Assembly (NCBI RefSeq): GCF_900172275.1
Contig: NZ_FWFT01000001.1
Coordinates: forward strand, 1-64,000
DNA: 64,000 bases
Reading direction: 5' to 3'
Origin: Pseudooctadecabacter jejudonensis
GTDB taxonomy: Bacteria > Pseudomonadota > Alphaproteobacteria > Rhodobacterales > Rhodobacteraceae
The translations under genes and the position numbers were made by a program. Numbering within the stretch: position 1 is the first letter of the stretch; each line of letters starts with the position of its first letter. Under the pieces are notes generated by a model. The model made no database searches, was not told the origin of the DNA, and worked only from the letters and a program-made list of their open reading frames with translations. Positions 53,310-62,044 of the stretch are shown here, piece by piece.

Positions 53310-53711
53310 ATGGCCACCGAAGCCTTTGAAGAGATTGCCGAAACGTTTGAGTTTCTGGACGATTGGGAAGACCGCTATGCCCATGTCATCGATATGGGGC
53401 GCGAAATGGACCCGCTGGACGACGCCTTTAAGGTGCCCGCGACCAAAGTGGATGGTTGCGCGTCGCAGGTCTGGTTGGTGCCGCAGGTGGAGGGGGGCGT
53501 GTTCACGTTCAAGGGGGCCAGCGATGCGATGATCGTCAGCGGCCTGATTGCGATTCTGCGTGCGCTGTATAACGGGTTGAGCGTGGAGGACGTGCAGCGC
53601 GTCGATGCACGGGCGGAATTCGAACGACTGGGGCTGAATGATCATCTGTCCGCCCAGCGGTCCAACGGGTTGCGCGCCATGATCGAACGGATCCGGTCGG
53701 TTACGGCGTAG
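53310..53711 (+). CDS. sufE: SufE family sulfur-acceptor protein
   Basis: This 133-residue protein has the active-site C50 in KVDGCASQVWL, and F-E-F-L-DDWEDRY near the start. SufE accepts persulfide sulfur from the desulfurase SufS and stimulates it for Fe-S cluster assembly. It stands alone here, away from any suf operon. Confidence 0.93.
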   Translation: MATEAFEEIAETFEFLDDWEDRYAHVIDMGREMDPLDDAFKVPATKVDGCASQVWLVPQVEGGVFTFKGASDAMIVSGLIAILRALYNGLSVEDVQRVDARAEFERLGLNDHLSAQRSNGLRAMIERIRSVTA

Positions 53712-53759
53712 CGGACTGTTTGGCTGCGCCAAAAGCGCCCGCCCGCCGACCCGTTTGGC

Positions 53760-53782
53760 TTGAGTTTTTCTGGTCAGATGAA
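53760..53782. repeat. 23-bp dispersed repeat, copy 1
   Basis: A 23-bp sequence with core GAGTTTTTCTGGTCAGAT occurs here between sufE and the DUF1638 gene, and again unchanged at 61775-61797 between purC and purS. Both copies are intergenic and in the same orientation. Confidence 0.8.
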
Positions 53783-53790
53783 GGGGGGCG

Positions 53791-54414
53791 TTATGCCTGA
53801 TCCGATAGCGCGGTGGCCAGATCGCCGTAGCCGGTATGCCGGTGTTCGAACGCAAGACCCAAACGGGCGGCGTGGGTTTGCGCGAGGGCGATCAAGCCTT
53901 CGTCTTTGGTTTGGGATTGATAGACCAATTTGGTATAATTGCCGAAATACATATCCCGAAGGTCAGGGTGGCGGTCGAGCCCGAGGGGTTTGATCACGAA
54001 AGCATCGAACTGGCGGACGAGGAAGTCTGTGAGGTAGAAGGCTGTCACTTCGTCTTGTGCTGCAAAAGCTGTGTTGCCTTCGAAGAAAGAATAGCAATGG
54101 GGCCCTGCGACCATTTTGACATCATGCGCATCGCAGACCTGTTGCAGCAGGCCGCCGGTCCCGCAATCGGCGTAGACGACGAAGATGTCGTCATAGGCGG
54201 CGCGGTGTTTTGTGATGGCCTGATCGACGGCATCAGGAATGCGGTCCGGATAGACGTGCAGGATTGCGGGCAGGCAGTGCAGATCCATATGATCCCACCG
54301 GTTGATCTTGATCAGGTCGAGGATTTCACGAGCCAGAGCCCCACAGGCCAGCAGCAGGATGCGCCCGCCTGTTTTTGCGGTCAGACCATGGGTGGTAAGC
54401 GTCGTGTCATCCAT
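53791..54414 (-). CDS. DUF1638 domain protein
   Basis: A 207-residue protein of the DUF1638 family, with LLLACGALAREILDL at the start, the DIFVVYADCGTGG segment and two further Cys/His positions (AGPHCYSF). Such proteins are often encoded beside corrinoid methyltransferase parts in Rhodobacterales and methylotrophs. Here it overlaps the GST gene by 8 bases, and the corrinoid protein gene is next. A role in the B12 methyl-transfer system is inferred. The ATG at 54414 is used; the frame extends upstream into the GST gene. Confidence 0.82.
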   Translation of the reverse strand: MDDTTLTTHGLTAKTGGRILLLACGALAREILDLIKINRWDHMDLHCLPAILHVYPDRIPDAVDQAITKHRAAYDDIFVVYADCGTGGLLQQVCDAHDVKMVAGPHCYSFFEGNTAFAAQDEVTAFYLTDFLVRQFDAFVIKPLGLDRHPDLRDMYFGNYTKLVYQSQTKDEGLIALAQTHAARLGLAFEHRHTGYGDLATALSDQA

Positions 54415-55009
54415 GAGCGTCAGAGACCCTCCTGACGGCGGCTCGGGCCTGCATTCGGCCGAAATGGGCGTGGAGTTTTGGGTAGTCGGCGATGTCGACG
54501 CCGTCGCCTTCAAGCCAGCGGCAGATGGTGTGCACGTGAATGTCCGCAATCGAATAGGCGCCCGCGACCCAATCGCCTGTCAGCTGATCTTCGATGTAGG
54601 CACAACTTGCGGCCATGGTTTGCGGCACTTTGGCCTGCATGGTGGCCTGGGCTGCCACATCATCTGACCAGCGTGCACCACGCATTTTATGGGCGTGGTT
54701 CACATGGAAGGTCGAGGTGCAATAGCTGAGCATCTCGCGCACTTTGGCGCGGTCGAAGGCGGTGTCGGGCATCAGCTGGCCGGATGTTTCGGCGATATAT
54801 TCAAGGGTCGCGGGTGTTTCGGTCAACACGCCGTCGTCGGTGACAAGGGCAGGCACGCGGCCCTTGGGATTTAGCGCAAGGTAGTCGGGTTTGAGTTGGT
54901 CGCCATCCGCAAAGCTGATCCAGTTGATCTGATAGGCCAGGCCCGTTTCCTCAAGCGCGATGTGGCTGGCGAAGGCGACGGTGTTTTTGGCAGCAAAGAG
55001 GGTCAGCAT
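54407..55009 (-). CDS. glutathione S-transferase family protein
   Basis: A 200-residue GST with an N-terminal thioredoxin fold (NPKGRVPALVTDDG, LTETPATLEYIAE) and an all-helical C-terminal domain. It could conjugate or transfer glutathione; the thiol substrate is unknown. Overlaps the DUF1638 gene and follows the corrinoid-protein gene at a gap of 79 bases. Confidence 0.88.
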   Translation of the reverse strand: MLTLFAAKNTVAFASHIALEETGLAYQINWISFADGDQLKPDYLALNPKGRVPALVTDDGVLTETPATLEYIAETSGQLMPDTAFDRAKVREMLSYCTSTFHVNHAHKMRGARWSDDVAAQATMQAKVPQTMAASCAYIEDQLTGDWVAGAYSIADIHVHTICRWLEGDGVDIADYPKLHAHFGRMQARAAVRRVSDAHG

Positions 55010-55088
55010 GTTTTGGGTCCTTTGAACGGAAAACGCCCCCTGACTTTGGGACAGGGGGCGCGGTTCGTAAAGTCAGATCGCAGGCGAT

Positions 55089-55793
55089 TTAGGCTGTGAC
55101 GCCTTGATTGTGCTTACGCGCCATGAATGTCTTGGCGGTTTCCACTGCAACAGCAGCGTCGCGGCAATAGGCGTCCGCGCCGATGGCTTTGCCGAATTCC
55201 TCGTTGAGCGGCGCGCCACCCACCAGCACGGTGTAATCATCGCGCACGCCTTCTTCGACCATGGTGTCGATGACAACCTTCATATAGGGCATCGTCGTTG
55301 TCAAAAGGGCGGACATGCCGAGGATGTCGGGCTGTTCTTCCTTGAGGGCTTCCATGTAGTTTTCAACCGGGTTGTTGATGCCCAGATCGACAACCTCAAA
55401 TCCAGCGCCTTCCATCATCATGGACACAAGGTTCTTGCCGATGTCGTGGATGTCGCCCTTGACGGTGCCGATGACCATTTTGCCCACGCGCGGGGCGCCG
55501 GTTTCGGCCAGAAGCGGTTTCAGGATGGACATGCCGCCCTTCATCGCATTGGCGGCCAACAACACCTCAGGGACAAACAAGATACCGTCGCGGAAATCGT
55601 GGCCGACGATGGTCATCCCGCCGACAAGCGCCTTGGTCAGGATGTCATAGGGCTGCCAGCCGCGTTCCAGAAGGATGTTCACACCTTCTTCGATCTCTTC
55701 TTTCAGACCATCATAAAGGTCGTCAAACATCTGCGCGACGAGGTCTTCGTCGTTCAGCTCAGAGAGGATGATGTCGTCTTCTTCGTCAGACAT
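55089..55793 (-). CDS. corrinoid (B12)-binding methyltransferase subunit, MtbC/MetH-like
   Basis: A 234-residue protein with a helical cap domain (~1-95) and a Rossmann B12 domain with GDIHDIGKN (cobalt-ligand H116) and GMSALLTTTMPYMK, VLVGGAPLN. It carries the methyl-cobamide between partners. In Phaeobacter-type Rhodobacterales, methionine synthase is split into separate polypeptides (from memory), and the homocysteine-binding partner is at 57539. The ATG at 55793 has AGGAG 8 bases upstream. Confidence 0.9.
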   Translation of the reverse strand: MSDEEDDIILSELNDEDLVAQMFDDLYDGLKEEIEEGVNILLERGWQPYDILTKALVGGMTIVGHDFRDGILFVPEVLLAANAMKGGMSILKPLLAETGAPRVGKMVIGTVKGDIHDIGKNLVSMMMEGAGFEVVDLGINNPVENYMEALKEEQPDILGMSALLTTTMPYMKVVIDTMVEEGVRDDYTVLVGGAPLNEEFGKAIGADAYCRDAAVAVETAKTFMARKHNQGVTA

Positions 55794-55931
55794 TGGCAAA
55801 TCTCCTATAATCCTTAGTCATTTGCGCCGGATTGACGCAGGCGGTCTGAACCGATTGCGACAAGTGGTGCCGCACGGGCGACCCGTATGCAAATGAATAC
55901 TTTGCGGGATCGTTGTGAGGCTTGTTTATTT

Positions 55932-55946
55932 GTTCTGCATTTGTTC
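55932..55946 (+). promoter_or_regulatory. LexA (SOS) box, alphaproteobacterial type
   Basis: GTTC-TGCATTT-GTTC is an exact match to the alphaproteobacterial LexA consensus GTTC-N7-GTTC. It ends 12 bases before the ATG of the radical SAM gene, overlapping the probable -10 region (TATATTTG). Suggests DNA-damage induction. Confidence 0.75.
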
Positions 55947-55958
55947 TATATTTGACTC

Positions 55959-57038
55959 ATGTCTGAACTTCATGATCTGAGGCGCGGAGACGCGCGGGGC
56001 CGCGGTGCGGGGACCAATATCGTTGGCCGGTTTGAACCCTATGCCCGGGTGGCCGTCGATGACGGATGGGACACGCCGGAGGAGGCGGTGTTGCGCACCG
56101 AAGTGGCCGAAGAAGTGCCGCGCACAGTTATCTCGCGCAACACCTCACCCGATGTGCCCTTTGATCGCAGCGTGAATCCCTATCGCGGGTGCGAACACGG
56201 GTGCGTCTATTGCTTTGCGCGGCCGGGGCATGCCTGGTTGGGGCTGTCGCCGGGGCAGGATTTTGAAAGCCGTCTGGTCGCGCGCCCAAAGGCGGCGGAG
56301 GTCTTGGATCAGGAGTTGCGCAGGCGCAGTTATCGCCCCGCAACGCTTGCGATCGGGACCTATACGGATCCCTATCAGCCTATCGAGACGGACTATCGCA
56401 TCATGCGCGCGCTGTTGGGGGTGTTGCGCGATTTCCGGCATCCGGTGGGCATTGTGACAAAGGGCACGTTGATCGAACGCGACATCGACATTCTGCGCGA
56501 CTTGGCGTCGGACGGTTTGGTGTCTGTGGGTCTTTCCGTGACCACGCTTGATCCGGCCATCGCGCGGGTGATGGAGCCACGGGTGCCGTCACCCGCGCGA
56601 CGGCTGAAGGTGATCGAACGGCTGGCTGCGGCCGGTGTGCCGGTGAAGGTCGCGGCCTCGCCGATGGTGCCCGCGCTGACGGATCATGAACTCGAAGGCA
56701 TCCTGACCGCTGCGCGCGATGCCGGGGCCCAGGCGGCCTCGGCCATTATGTTGCGCCTTCCGTCTGAGGTGGCACCTCTGTTTCAAGACTGGGCAGAGAC
56801 GCATTTTCCCGACCGCGCCAAACGCATTCTGAACCGGGTGCGCGAATTACACGGCGGGCAGCTGTATGAGGCAAAGTTCGGAACGCGGATGACAGGGCAG
56901 GGGATCTGGGCCAACCAGATGCGTCTGCGCCTGCGGGTTGCGCGTGAGAGGTTGGGGTTGTCGGATCGGCTGCCCGCCTTGCGCACGGATTTGTTTGAGG
57001 CCCCCTTTGCCAAAGGCGACCAGTTGGCGCTGTTTTAG
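55959..57038 (+). CDS. PA0069-family radical SAM protein (spore photoproduct lyase-like)
   Basis: A 359-residue radical SAM enzyme with the 4Fe-4S motif CEHGCVYC (C78, C82, C85) and TIM-barrel features (IGTYTDPYQPIE, VTKGTLIERD). It belongs to the PA0069/Rv2578c group, distantly like spore photoproduct lyase SplB. A LexA box at 55932-55946 directly upstream supports a DNA repair role. Reaction not known. Confidence 0.9.
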   Translation: MSELHDLRRGDARGRGAGTNIVGRFEPYARVAVDDGWDTPEEAVLRTEVAEEVPRTVISRNTSPDVPFDRSVNPYRGCEHGCVYCFARPGHAWLGLSPGQDFESRLVARPKAAEVLDQELRRRSYRPATLAIGTYTDPYQPIETDYRIMRALLGVLRDFRHPVGIVTKGTLIERDIDILRDLASDGLVSVGLSVTTLDPAIARVMEPRVPSPARRLKVIERLAAAGVPVKVAASPMVPALTDHELEGILTAARDAGAQAASAIMLRLPSEVAPLFQDWAETHFPDRAKRILNRVRELHGGQLYEAKFGTRMTGQGIWANQMRLRLRVARERLGLSDRLPALRTDLFEAPFAKGDQLALF

Positions 57039-57044
57039 GCGCGA

Positions 57045-57383
57045 TCAGGTGGTGATCCAGACGGCCATCTCGGTGCCACCCGGTTCGGTGAACTGAAAGC
57101 GTCGGCCACCGGGAAAATCGAAGGGTTCTACGGTAATGGTGGCACCGGCCTGTTTGACGCGGGTATACATCGCCTCCAGATCATCGGTTTCGATGACGGG
57201 CAGGGGTGCGCGCAATGCGCCACGTTCAATGCCGCCGCCGATGCCTGCGCCTTGGATGTCAGTGTAGTCGGGGCCGTAGTCCACAAACGTCCAGCCAAAG
57301 GCCGCGTCCATAAAGGCGCGGGTGTCCTCGGGTTTGGGGGAGGTCACTTCGACGTAATTGAGTGCGGCTTTGGGTTGGGTCAA
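57045..57383 (-). CDS. VOC-family (glyoxalase/bleomycin-resistance fold) protein
   Basis: A 112-residue single VOC module: NYVEVTSPKPEDTRAFMDAAFGW start, GIGGGIERG middle and FTEPGGTEMAVW end (metal Glu). Usually a homodimer; could be a dioxygenase, isomerase or binding protein. Only 6 bases from the converging radical SAM gene. Function open. Confidence 0.82.
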   Translation of the reverse strand: MTQPKAALNYVEVTSPKPEDTRAFMDAAFGWTFVDYGPDYTDIQGAGIGGGIERGALRAPLPVIETDDLEAMYTRVKQAGATITVEPFDFPGGRRFQFTEPGGTEMAVWITT

Positions 57384-57473
57384 TGCGGCCTCCTGCGGTT
57401 GCGCATCAGCCTAGGCCGGAACTGGGACTGGGGGAAGCCCTCGTGCACACGTTCGGCACCCGCTCCCCCTACG

Positions 57474-57561
57474 CGCCTTCGGCCGTTTTTATCCAACACG
57501 CCTCCGGCCGCTTTTATCCTGCGCGCCTCCGGCCGCTTTTATCCTGCGCGCCTCCGGCCGC
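57474..57561. repeat. 25-bp tandem repeat, about 3.5 copies
   Basis: Copies at 57474-57498, 57499-57523, 57524-57548 and a partial at 57549-57561. Each has CGCCTCCGGCCG followed by TTTTATCC. Copy 1 differs at a few positions; copies 2 and 3 differ only in their last bases. The array runs into the 3' end of the homocysteine methyltransferase gene. Each unit can form a short GC stem followed by T4, so it may act as a serial terminator. Confidence 0.85.
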
Positions 57562-58555
57562 GACGGGCCGCGCGGACAGGGCCCGCCCCATCGGTGCCGT
57601 CCGACACGGATGAAAACCCACCCAATGCCGCAGCGATCGTGTCCAAGGACGGCGCAGCAGCCTTGGGCCGTGTTTCAAGGGCCGCGCGCATCGCCCGCAA
57701 GTGATCGGGCGTCGTACCACAGCAGCCACCGATGATCGTTGCGCCGCTGTCGCGGGCCAGACAGGCGTAATCGGCCATCAGCTCGGGCGTGCCATCGTAA
57801 TGGATGTGGCCGTCGACGTATTTGGGGATGCCGGCATTGCCCTTGGCGATGATCGGCAGTGCTGGCGAGGCCGCGCGGAACCCTGCTACGGTGCGCAGCA
57901 GGTCCGATGCACCCACGCCGCAATTTGCCCCGAAGGCCAAGGGCGCGTTGGGCAGTTTTCCGACGAGTTTCACCAATTCGGCGCTGGTCAGGCCCATCAT
58001 CGTGCGCCCGGCTGTGTCAAAGCTCATCGTGCCGCACCATGGCATGTCAGCCAGCGCAAAGGCCTCAGCCGCGGCTTTGAATTCTTCACCGGCAGAAATC
58101 GTCTCAACCCAGAGAACATCTGCGCCGCCCGCTTTAAGCCCCTCGGCCTGTTCGTGAAACATCTCAACCGCGATGGCGTGGGTGAGGGACCCCATGGGCT
58201 GCATGATCTCACCGGTTGGGCCGACAGAGCCCGCAACGACGACTGTGCGCCCCGCCTTGTCTGCCACGTCGCGGCCGATTTCAGCGGCGATTTTGTTGAT
58301 CTCATGCACCTGAGTTTCGCCGCCATGCAGTTTTAGCCGTGAGGCATTGCCGCCAAAGGTGTTGGTGAGAAACATGTCTGATCCCGCGTCAATCGCCCCC
58401 TGATAAAGGGCGGTGATCCGGTCGCGGTGCTCAATGTTCCAGAATTCAGGTGCGTCACCCGATTGCAATCCCATGTTGAACAGGGTTGTGCCCGTCGCAC
58501 CATCGGCCAACAGCCAGTCTTGTGTCGAGAGAAGATGGGACAGCGCGTTTGTCAT
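57539..58555 (-). CDS. homocysteine S-methyltransferase (BMT / split-MetH N-domain type)
   Basis: A 338-residue zinc-dependent (betaine-)homocysteine S-methyltransferase. The thiolate ligands are C212 (GANCGVG) and C278/C279 (GGCCGTTP). With the corrinoid protein at 55089 it probably forms part of a split B12-dependent methionine synthase; the methyl-THF domain and activator are not in the window. A betaine-dependent role is the alternative. The last ~8 residues (RRGRRRAG) are encoded by the tandem repeat, implying a recently altered C-terminus. Confidence 0.88.
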   Translation of the reverse strand: MTNALSHLLSTQDWLLADGATGTTLFNMGLQSGDAPEFWNIEHRDRITALYQGAIDAGSDMFLTNTFGGNASRLKLHGGETQVHEINKIAAEIGRDVADKAGRTVVVAGSVGPTGEIMQPMGSLTHAIAVEMFHEQAEGLKAGGADVLWVETISAGEEFKAAAEAFALADMPWCGTMSFDTAGRTMMGLTSAELVKLVGKLPNAPLAFGANCGVGASDLLRTVAGFRAASPALPIIAKGNAGIPKYVDGHIHYDGTPELMADYACLARDSGATIIGGCCGTTPDHLRAMRAALETRPKAAAPSLDTIAAALGGFSSVSDGTDGAGPVRAARRGRRRAG

Positions 58556-58567
58556 CGGGGGACCTTT

Positions 58568-60364
58568 TCAGTTGGTCCCCAGCCCCTCGCACGCGCGCGA
58601 TGTGGGCTCAAATGAAAAATCCTCATCAAGATGCTGAGGTGTATTTGGAAGGGCTGGCGGGTGATGAATGCGCAGCGCCAGCGCGAGCATGGTATAGCCC
58701 AGCCGGATCGGGCCGGATGCGGCAATATAGCGGGGGTGCCAGACAGGGGCGAATGCGGTTTTGAACCGGCGCAGGCCCGCGCTGTCGCGCAGGGCCTTAC
58801 GTGCGAACGGCAAATGCTGCGCGGGCGCGGGTACGGCAGCGAGCGAGAGTTCTGTAAGCCCTGCGTCTTTGGCGGCGGTGATCGCGTGGGTCACCAGCGC
58901 GTGCATCGTGCCCTTGGGGCAATCCGCTTCGTGGCGCATCAGATCGAGGGTCCAATGGTCATTGCCTGCGTGCAGGCTGATAAAGGCGATGATCTGCCCC
59001 CGCTGGCGGGCCACAAAGACGTGTTGGTGGGCCAGATATGCCGGATCAAACCGGCCCATCGACAGGCCCCGTTCGCCGCCATGACGGCGCGCCCATACCT
59101 CTGCCACAGGCCGTAAGGCCTGCAGGTCTGTTGCACGGGACACCGTAATCCCCGCGGCCTCAGCGGAATTCAGGGCGCGGCGCAGCTGACGTTTATCTGG
59201 GCCGCCCAGCGACCATTTGGCCACATCGATCAGCGCGTCTTCGGCGCAGCGCAGCACAGTCCAGCCCGCACGGCGGGCGCGGGCCGCTTGGGTGTTGGAG
59301 CATTTGTAAAGAGGTGTGGAGATGTCGTGTGGCGACAAGCCCATCGGAAGATCGCCGAATACAGGCCGGACGCCGAAGGCGGGCAGGGTCAAAACCTCAC
59401 GCTTTGCGATGGTGTCAACATGGGCGTTTTGCATGGCCAGCGTCCCCTCAGGATGGGCGGCAAATGGCCCTCCGGCGCGGCGCTTGGGGCGTGCCAGCAG
59501 GGCCAGTGCAATCGCGGCGGGCAAAAGATAATAGACGATGCGAAAGGCCAGAAGGGCGCATGTCGCGGGGGCGGCATCCGTCAGCGGCAAAAGCGCCAGC
59601 AACGTCAAATCGAATGCACCGATCCCGCCGGGCGAGTTTGACACCAATCCCGCCCCCAGCGCCACAAGGTAAGCGCCAAACAGCATGCCAAACGGGGTGC
59701 CATCAGGCCATAAAACCCACAAGGCCGCAGCAGCCGCCAATGTGTCGATCGCCGTGGCCAGCAACAAGGCGGCGATGACCTGAAACCTGAGCCGCTGTTC
59801 GATCCAGCCAATCCGGTGCGCCAAGCGGCCCAACACCACAAGCCCCAACAGGGCCGCCAAACCGCCAGCGACAGCCCCCGTTGACACGGGCAGCACCCCC
59901 GACAGAGGCACCACGACCGCTGAGACGGCTGCAAGGGCTGCAAGAAATGTCACGCTGACGATGGCAGACAGCCGCGCAATGGCCATGCCGCCCAACTCGG
60001 GCATGCAGCGCCAGCGCACCAATCCGCCAGACAGCGCGCCAAACCCCACGGTTTGCGCAATGGCGATGGCCAATATGCCTGCGGTGCGGGCCTGTGGTTC
60101 CGGCTGTCCGGTGTTCAGGATGCGGTGGACGAGGACATCGTAGGTGCCAACGGCGCGAAAACTCAGCGCGGTGAACCCTGCGGCCATCGCCCATTGGCCC
60201 CATGTGATTTTTTCAAATGCGGTGCGCAGGTCAGCGACATCAAGGCTGAGCATGTGACGCGCAAACAGCGTCCCAAAAATGGCGAGGGCTAATACAGGTA
60301 CGGTGCGCCATACCATCGACGCCCAACGCGTTCGCTTTGCACCTGACGGAATGATCCGTTGCAC
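58568..60364 (-). CDS. MprF-like bifunctional flippase/aminoacyl-PG synthase, short form
   Basis: A 598-residue protein: N-terminal ~290 residues with about 7-8 TM helices (flippase-like, VGFGALSGGLVRWR, VSNSPGGIGAFDL), then a DUF2156/GNAT-like C-terminal domain (from ~320; FGDLPMGLSPHD, AKWSLGGPDKRQLRRALN). Typical MprF is near 840 residues with 14 helices, so half of the membrane part is missing. It may add lysine or alanine to phosphatidylglycerol, or ornithine to another lipid. It is 12 bases upstream of the homocysteine methyltransferase gene. Confidence 0.83.
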   Translation of the reverse strand: MQRIIPSGAKRTRWASMVWRTVPVLALAIFGTLFARHMLSLDVADLRTAFEKITWGQWAMAAGFTALSFRAVGTYDVLVHRILNTGQPEPQARTAGILAIAIAQTVGFGALSGGLVRWRCMPELGGMAIARLSAIVSVTFLAALAAVSAVVVPLSGVLPVSTGAVAGGLAALLGLVVLGRLAHRIGWIEQRLRFQVIAALLLATAIDTLAAAAALWVLWPDGTPFGMLFGAYLVALGAGLVSNSPGGIGAFDLTLLALLPLTDAAPATCALLAFRIVYYLLPAAIALALLARPKRRAGGPFAAHPEGTLAMQNAHVDTIAKREVLTLPAFGVRPVFGDLPMGLSPHDISTPLYKCSNTQAARARRAGWTVLRCAEDALIDVAKWSLGGPDKRQLRRALNSAEAAGITVSRATDLQALRPVAEVWARRHGGERGLSMGRFDPAYLAHQHVFVARQRGQIIAFISLHAGNDHWTLDLMRHEADCPKGTMHALVTHAITAAKDAGLTELSLAAVPAPAQHLPFARKALRDSAGLRRFKTAFAPVWHPRYIAASGPIRLGYTMLALALRIHHPPALPNTPQHLDEDFSFEPTSRACEGLGTN

Positions 60365-60450
60365 GATGGTAGACCCCTACACCTTTGCCAGCCTGTCTCA
60401 GGCCCGCCCCCAGGCCGGACCCTGACCCTTAAACCTTCAGATAAAGTAAA

Positions 60451-60478
60451 GGTCAGGACGGGGGTGACCATCCTGACC
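60451..60478 (-). terminator. factor-independent terminator after the zeta-subunit gene
   Basis: GGTCAGGA and TCCTGACC form a perfect 8-bp stem with a 12-base loop. On the minus strand it is followed by TTTACTTTAT and lies 30 bases after the zeta-subunit stop. Confidence 0.65.
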
Positions 60479-60508
60479 TATTGTCGCGGCAAATATTGGA
60501 CTGCGTTC

Positions 60509-60823
60509 TTACGCTTCGTCCATCAGTTGGGCTTTGGCCACGGCCATCAGTTCGGTCATTTTAGCGCGAATCGTCGCCTCATTTGCCAGATGGCCCACGT
60601 CCGCAAAAAGCTTGCGGTAGACGTCTTCGTCGCCTGCCTCTTCGAAATCGGCCTTAACGACCTCTTTGGCGTAGTCTGCGGCGGCGTCGGCGTCTTTGCC
60701 CATCAGATCCGCGGCCCAAAGGCCCAGCAATTTGTTGCGACGTGCTTCAGCTTTGAATTGCATTTCAGCTTCGTGGGCGAATTTGTTTTCAAACGCGTTT
60801 TCGCGATCGTCGAAAGATGACAT
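60509..60823 (-). CDS. F1-ATPase inhibitor zeta subunit (DUF1476)
   Basis: A 104-residue helical protein, MSSFDDRENAFENKFAHE at the start, as in the zeta inhibitor of Paracoccus denitrificans F1-ATPase. The N-terminal helix enters the catalytic interface to stop ATP hydrolysis. The ATG at 60823 has GGGAG 6 bases upstream; a much longer frame is antisense to purC. Confidence 0.93.
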   Translation of the reverse strand: MSSFDDRENAFENKFAHEAEMQFKAEARRNKLLGLWAADLMGKDADAAADYAKEVVKADFEEAGDEDVYRKLFADVGHLANEATIRAKMTELMAVAKAQLMDEA

Positions 60824-60986
60824 TAAAGGCTCCCTTTTTAAGCACGGCGGGCCTGCCGCGCGTCTTTGCACCAGATATGGCCTTCGTGACGCTTGCCCGC
60901 AAGGGGGGCTTGGATTATGAGGCGCGCAAGGGGGCTGCGGGATCGCCTTTGATCCAATGCTGACGCCCCGGGGTGCAGGAGACAGC

Positions 60987-61748
60987 ATGGCACGTCGCAA
61001 ACTGGTGTATGAAGGCAAAGCGAAGATTTTGTACGAGGGCCCCGAGCCCGGCACATTGGTGCAATACTTCAAGGATGACGCCACCGCGTTCAATGCCGAA
61101 AAGAAAGACGTCATCGACGGCAAAGGTGTGTTGAACAACCGGTTGTCCGAGTTTTTCATGACAGGCCTGCAGCGCATCGGCGTGCCCACGCATTTCATCA
61201 AACGTCTGAACATGCGCGAACAGCTGATCCGCCAGGTTGAGATCGTGCCGCTTGAGGTGATCGTGCGCAATTTTGCGGCGGGCACCATGGCGCAACGTCT
61301 GGGGCTGGAAGAGGGCACAGCGCTGCCGCGCCCGATTGTCGAGTTTTCCTACAAGGACGACAGCTTGGGTGATCCTTTGGTGCCCGAAGAATACATCATC
61401 GCCTTTGGGTGGGCCACGCAGCAGGATCTGGACGACATCGTGGCGCTGGCGCTGCGGGTCAATGATTTTATGGCCGGTGTCATGCATGGCGTGGGGATCA
61501 AGCTGGTTGATTTCAAAATCGAGGTCGGCCGCGTTTGGGAAAACGATTTCATGCGGCTGATCGTGGCGGATGAAATCAGCCCCGACAGCTGCCGTTTGTG
61601 GGATATTGAAACCGACCGCAAGTTGGACAAGGACGTGTTCCGCCGCGATCTGGGCGATCTGAACGACGCCTACACAGAGGTCGCGCGGCGTCTGGGCGTG
61701 CTGCCCAAGTCCGGCCAGCCGATCACGAAGCCCACATTGATTAACTGA
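60987..61748 (+). CDS. purC: SAICAR synthetase
   Basis: A 253-residue Pur[14 protein letters not shown] start, [25 protein letters not shown], and [20 protein letters not shown]-type ATP/Mg site (here [16 protein letters not shown]). Couples CAIR with aspartate. The ATG at 60987 has AGGAGA upstream; the frame start at 60957 is less likely. Confidence 0.96.
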   Translation: MARRKLVYEGKAKILYEGPEPGTLVQYFKDDATAFNAEKKDVIDGKGVLNNRLSEFFMTGLQRIGVPTHFIKRLNMREQLIRQVEIVPLEVIVRNFAAGTMAQRLGLEEGTALPRPIVEFSYKDDSLGDPLVPEEYIIAFGWATQQDLDDIVALALRVNDFMAGVMHGVGIKLVDFKIEVGRVWENDFMRLIVADEISPDSCRLWDIETDRKLDKDVFRRDLGDLNDAYTEVARRLGVLPKSGQPITKPTLIN

Positions 61749-61774
61749 ACCGCTTGAACTGAAGCGCCGGAATA

Positions 61775-61797
61775 TTGAGTTTTTCTGGTCAGATGAA
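61775..61797. repeat. 23-bp dispersed repeat, copy 2
   Basis: Identical to 53760-53782. Here it lies 26 bases after purC and 16 before purS, so it is part of the purS leader. Confidence 0.8.
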
Positions 61798-61813
61798 TAA
61801 AGGACACGATGCG

Positions 61814-62044
61814 ATGAAAGCCCGCGTGCATGTAATGTTGAAAAATGGCGTTCTGGACCCTCAGGGGGCGGCGGTGAAACACGCGCTGGGCGCTTTGGGG
61901 TTTGAGGGCGTCGAGGGCGTCCGCCAGGGCAAGGTGATCGAGCTGGATCTGGCCGACGGCGCCACGGAGGCGCAGGTGGGTGAGATGTGTGAAAAGCTGT
62001 TGGCCAATACTGTGATCGAAAGCTACCGGATTGAAATGCTATGA
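61814..62044 (+). CDS. purS: FGAM synthase subunit PurS
   Basis: A 76-residue PurS with [20 protein letters not shown] at the start and a dimer beta-sheet pattern. It bridges PurQ and PurL in the three-part FGAM synthase. Overlaps purQ (stop-start). The ATG at 61814 is favoured over the upstream frame start inside the repeat. Confidence 0.95.
   Translation: MKARVHVMLKNGVLDPQGAAVKHALGALGFEGVEGVRQGKVIELDLADGATEAQVGEMCEKLLANTVIESYRIEML

Noticed and set aside
53720-53732. TTGGC-TGC-GCCAA hairpin after sufE
   Set aside because: Only a 5-bp stem and no T-run; too weak to call a terminator.
57474-57561. CRISPR array
   Set aside because: The units are contiguous without unique spacers; it is a plain tandem repeat.
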